64,000 bases of DNA from Sphaerulina vaccinii (taxonomy: Eukaryota; Ascomycota; Dothideomycetes; Mycosphaerellales; Mycosphaerellaceae), in NCBI GenBank assembly GCA_022570795.1, contig JAKUDP010000008.1, forward strand, positions 1,054,001 to 1,118,000, read 5' to 3'. Below, piece after piece: positions 62,165 to 64,000 of this stretch (positions are counted from its first letter, which is position 1; every line of letters starts with the position of its first letter). The position numbers and the translations under genes are program-made. A model generated the notes under the pieces. That model was not told the origin of the DNA. It searched no databases and saw nothing but the letters and a program-made list of their open reading frames with translations.

Positions 62165-64000
62165 GAGAGCAGTTTGTTGTGTGAAGTGGGGAGGGAGAAC
62201 ATAATTGAAAATTTGGAGAGGTTCGTAGACTGGACGGGGAGGATCGTAGACCGGATCGTAGACCGGAGGGAACAAGGACGGTACTGCTGAAAGGCAGGCG
62301 CAAGAGTCTTTACTTGAGCTTGGAAGGCGTTAATACGTATTGCGAACTTCTGCGTGGAAGAGCGAGACAGCGTATATTTGAATAATGTGTTTGTTGAAGC
62401 CGCTTCTTCTGGTGCGCAGTACTCGGACCACTTGACAGACTCTGGCCCCGCTGCTCTTGTGACATAGGCGTCACGCAGGTAGGCGGCCAATGGACCGAGT
62501 GAGAGTGGGATTGGTAGACCACTCGCGCTGAATTGAAAGCTGCTTGGGCTTACTATCCTCTGACTGCTCGACCGCTCGCCGAATGCTGAAATGAGTTCTT
62601 AGGGTTACCCGAAACCACTGGGACGACAGTGAGGTTGTCGTGTCGTCTTCCTCAACTCATCAATGGGCTCGAAATATCGAGGGATTAATGTGTGGGAGTT
62701 TGTAGGACCTTCGAATGAAAGCGTGGCCTTCAGTGGTGGAGAATCCGAATTAACGAGATTCTGGAAATTGTGCCTTTTGTGGAAGATGTCCTTGAACTAG
62801 TACCAATCTATCTCGATTTTTGATAACAGAGCACTGAAACGATCTAGAAAGAGGCGGATGAGTGATCAAGCATGCGTTCATCTGCTTTACCAATGGTCAC
62901 ATCGCGTGCGCAGTGAAATAGTGTCGGAATCTGACCATATGTGAGAACAGAGCGACAGAAGTTAAAAACTTCGCAATGCTGGTATATGATTACATGAACT
63001 TGACAGGTCAGTGGCCAGCCTCTTCAACTCAGCCTCATGCCGCACAAGAACTGTTCACTGAGAACTCTCCCATACCCTTGGGCTAGACAGACTTTGGCCA
63101 TATGACGTCTCACCCTAGATTGGTTGACTTGAGGCAGCTCGATTGGCTTCGATGTCCTACTCATGCTGGGCTGGGCGCTACACGTGCTGTTTACCACCTG
63201 CATTGGGCCAGTCTACTGGGCGATGCGATGCTCACAAGGCATGCTATGTCTTTACACGTCATGCGATTCCCGTGAAGTTGCTCACATCTGCTGACATCGA
63301 TTTCTGGTAGTCTGAATCCACCATTGTATGTGGTCTTTGGAACACCTCCGTAGGGGCCGCATCAGACCCGATGAATGCAGCAGCACGATGTATTCTTGGG
63401 AGCCGTGTGCCAGGTGATCGTGGTCAACAGCAGGCGTGGTCCCTCGGTATGGCGCAAGCTATCTGATACTCCTCGTGGTAGTGAAGGGATTCGGAGTCCG
63501 GCAAGCGCGTAGCGCTCACGATTTCTTCGATATGCGCTAGAAGGCGGGGGTCCAGCAGCACGAGTCGTGAAGTCAAACGGTCGTTTGGTATGCATGTGGC
63601 TGACACGCAGTCTCAGTCTCAGTTTCCGGAACAGTCACGGTTTGAGGCTGTTCGGCAGAGCGAAGATGCTCGTCAGCCTATCATCCGAAAACGGACTTTT
63701 TTGAGATCAGTTCTGATGTGGCGATGTCGAGTGCGCAGTTCTTGGATCGAGCAGCTGGTCTGTTTCTAGAGGTGAGGTCGTTCTTGGACGTGGGATGGGA
63801 TCAGCCGCGTACCTGCCTTGTTCGCTTTTGCTTCTTTTGAGGCCTCCATCGACGAACGACACTTTTGCGACAACATGTACATTGCTCGCTAACCATGACT
63901 CAGCAGTTTGCGATAGTCGTTGATAGAACGTGGCGCATTCATCGACAAATCGAGAACGGACCATGACACTCACTACAATAAGGCTCTAACATCTCCAGCA
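62165..64000. other. Terminal 1.8 kb, no gene seen
   Basis: Scattered short frames only. A 12-bp direct repeat lies at 62241-62264. A gene could continue beyond the window edge, but nothing near 64000 shows family resemblance. Confidence 0.45.
62241..62264. repeat. 12-bp direct repeat, two perfect units
   Basis: GGATCGTAGACC occurs twice without a gap, with a weaker related copy (TTCGTAGAC) just upstream at 62222, in the 3' flank of the CYSTM gene. Confidence 0.85.

Noticed and set aside
63707..63973. 88-codon minus-strand frame at the window end
   Set aside because: Starts at GTG and has no recognisable motif; could be re-examined with sequence beyond the window.

Overview
The window is nuclear DNA from a filamentous ascomycete. 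Most genes carry short introns (49-79 nt) with GTRNGT donors, CTNAC-like branch sites and YAG acceptors. The gene content is typical of Pezizomycotina: Zn2Cys6 regulators, a HET-domain protein, secreted S9 and S53 peptidases, a DUF3824-type protein, and MFS and OPT carriers. Several small proteins open with LPxEIRxxI (an F-box-like family expanded in Dothideomycetes), so I lean to Dothideomycetes (Mycosphaerella relatives). That placement is inference. I recognised no tRNA, rRNA, transposon or CRISPR.

Layout. 1-13606: the 3' end of an arginase gene, an F-box gene, a secreted dipeptidyl peptidase IV, two F-box-like genes flanking an unknown two-exon gene, a secreted GH31 glycosidase, and a secreted Ser/Thr-rich protein with a lectin-like C-terminus. 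14077-24992: a compact set that looks like a sugar-catabolic cluster. It holds a GMC oxidoreductase and an SDR (divergent), a Zn2Cys6 regulator, an anhydro-sugar kinase of the AnmK/levoglucosan-kinase family, a Gfo/Idh/MocA oxidoreductase, and an MFS sugar porter divergent from it. 25370-31471: prohibitin-2, a sedolisin tripeptidyl peptidase, a diverged tandem duplication of a TATA-box/5'-exon unit, and the WD-repeat protein CMR1.

32171-45505: a HET-domain protein with an ankyrin-like tail, a HAK/KUP potassium transporter, a 13-exon OPT oligopeptide transporter that includes a 7-nt exon, a small NTF2-like protein and a copper amine oxidase. 45506-64000: a 2.8 kb stretch without a recognisable gene, a second Zn2Cys6 regulator with an AT-hook-like motif, the DUF3824 protein, a small secreted cysteine-containing protein, the 24 kDa subunit of complex I, a stand-alone adenylate-forming enzyme and a CYSTM-type protein. 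The last 1.8 kb shows no gene.

The most interesting region is 14077-24992. Importer, kinase, oxidoreductases and a local regulator lie together, which suggests uptake and breakdown of a 1,6-anhydro sugar such as levoglucosan. Spliced models below were derived by hand from splice consensus, reading frame and protein-family continuity, and were not checked against RNA.
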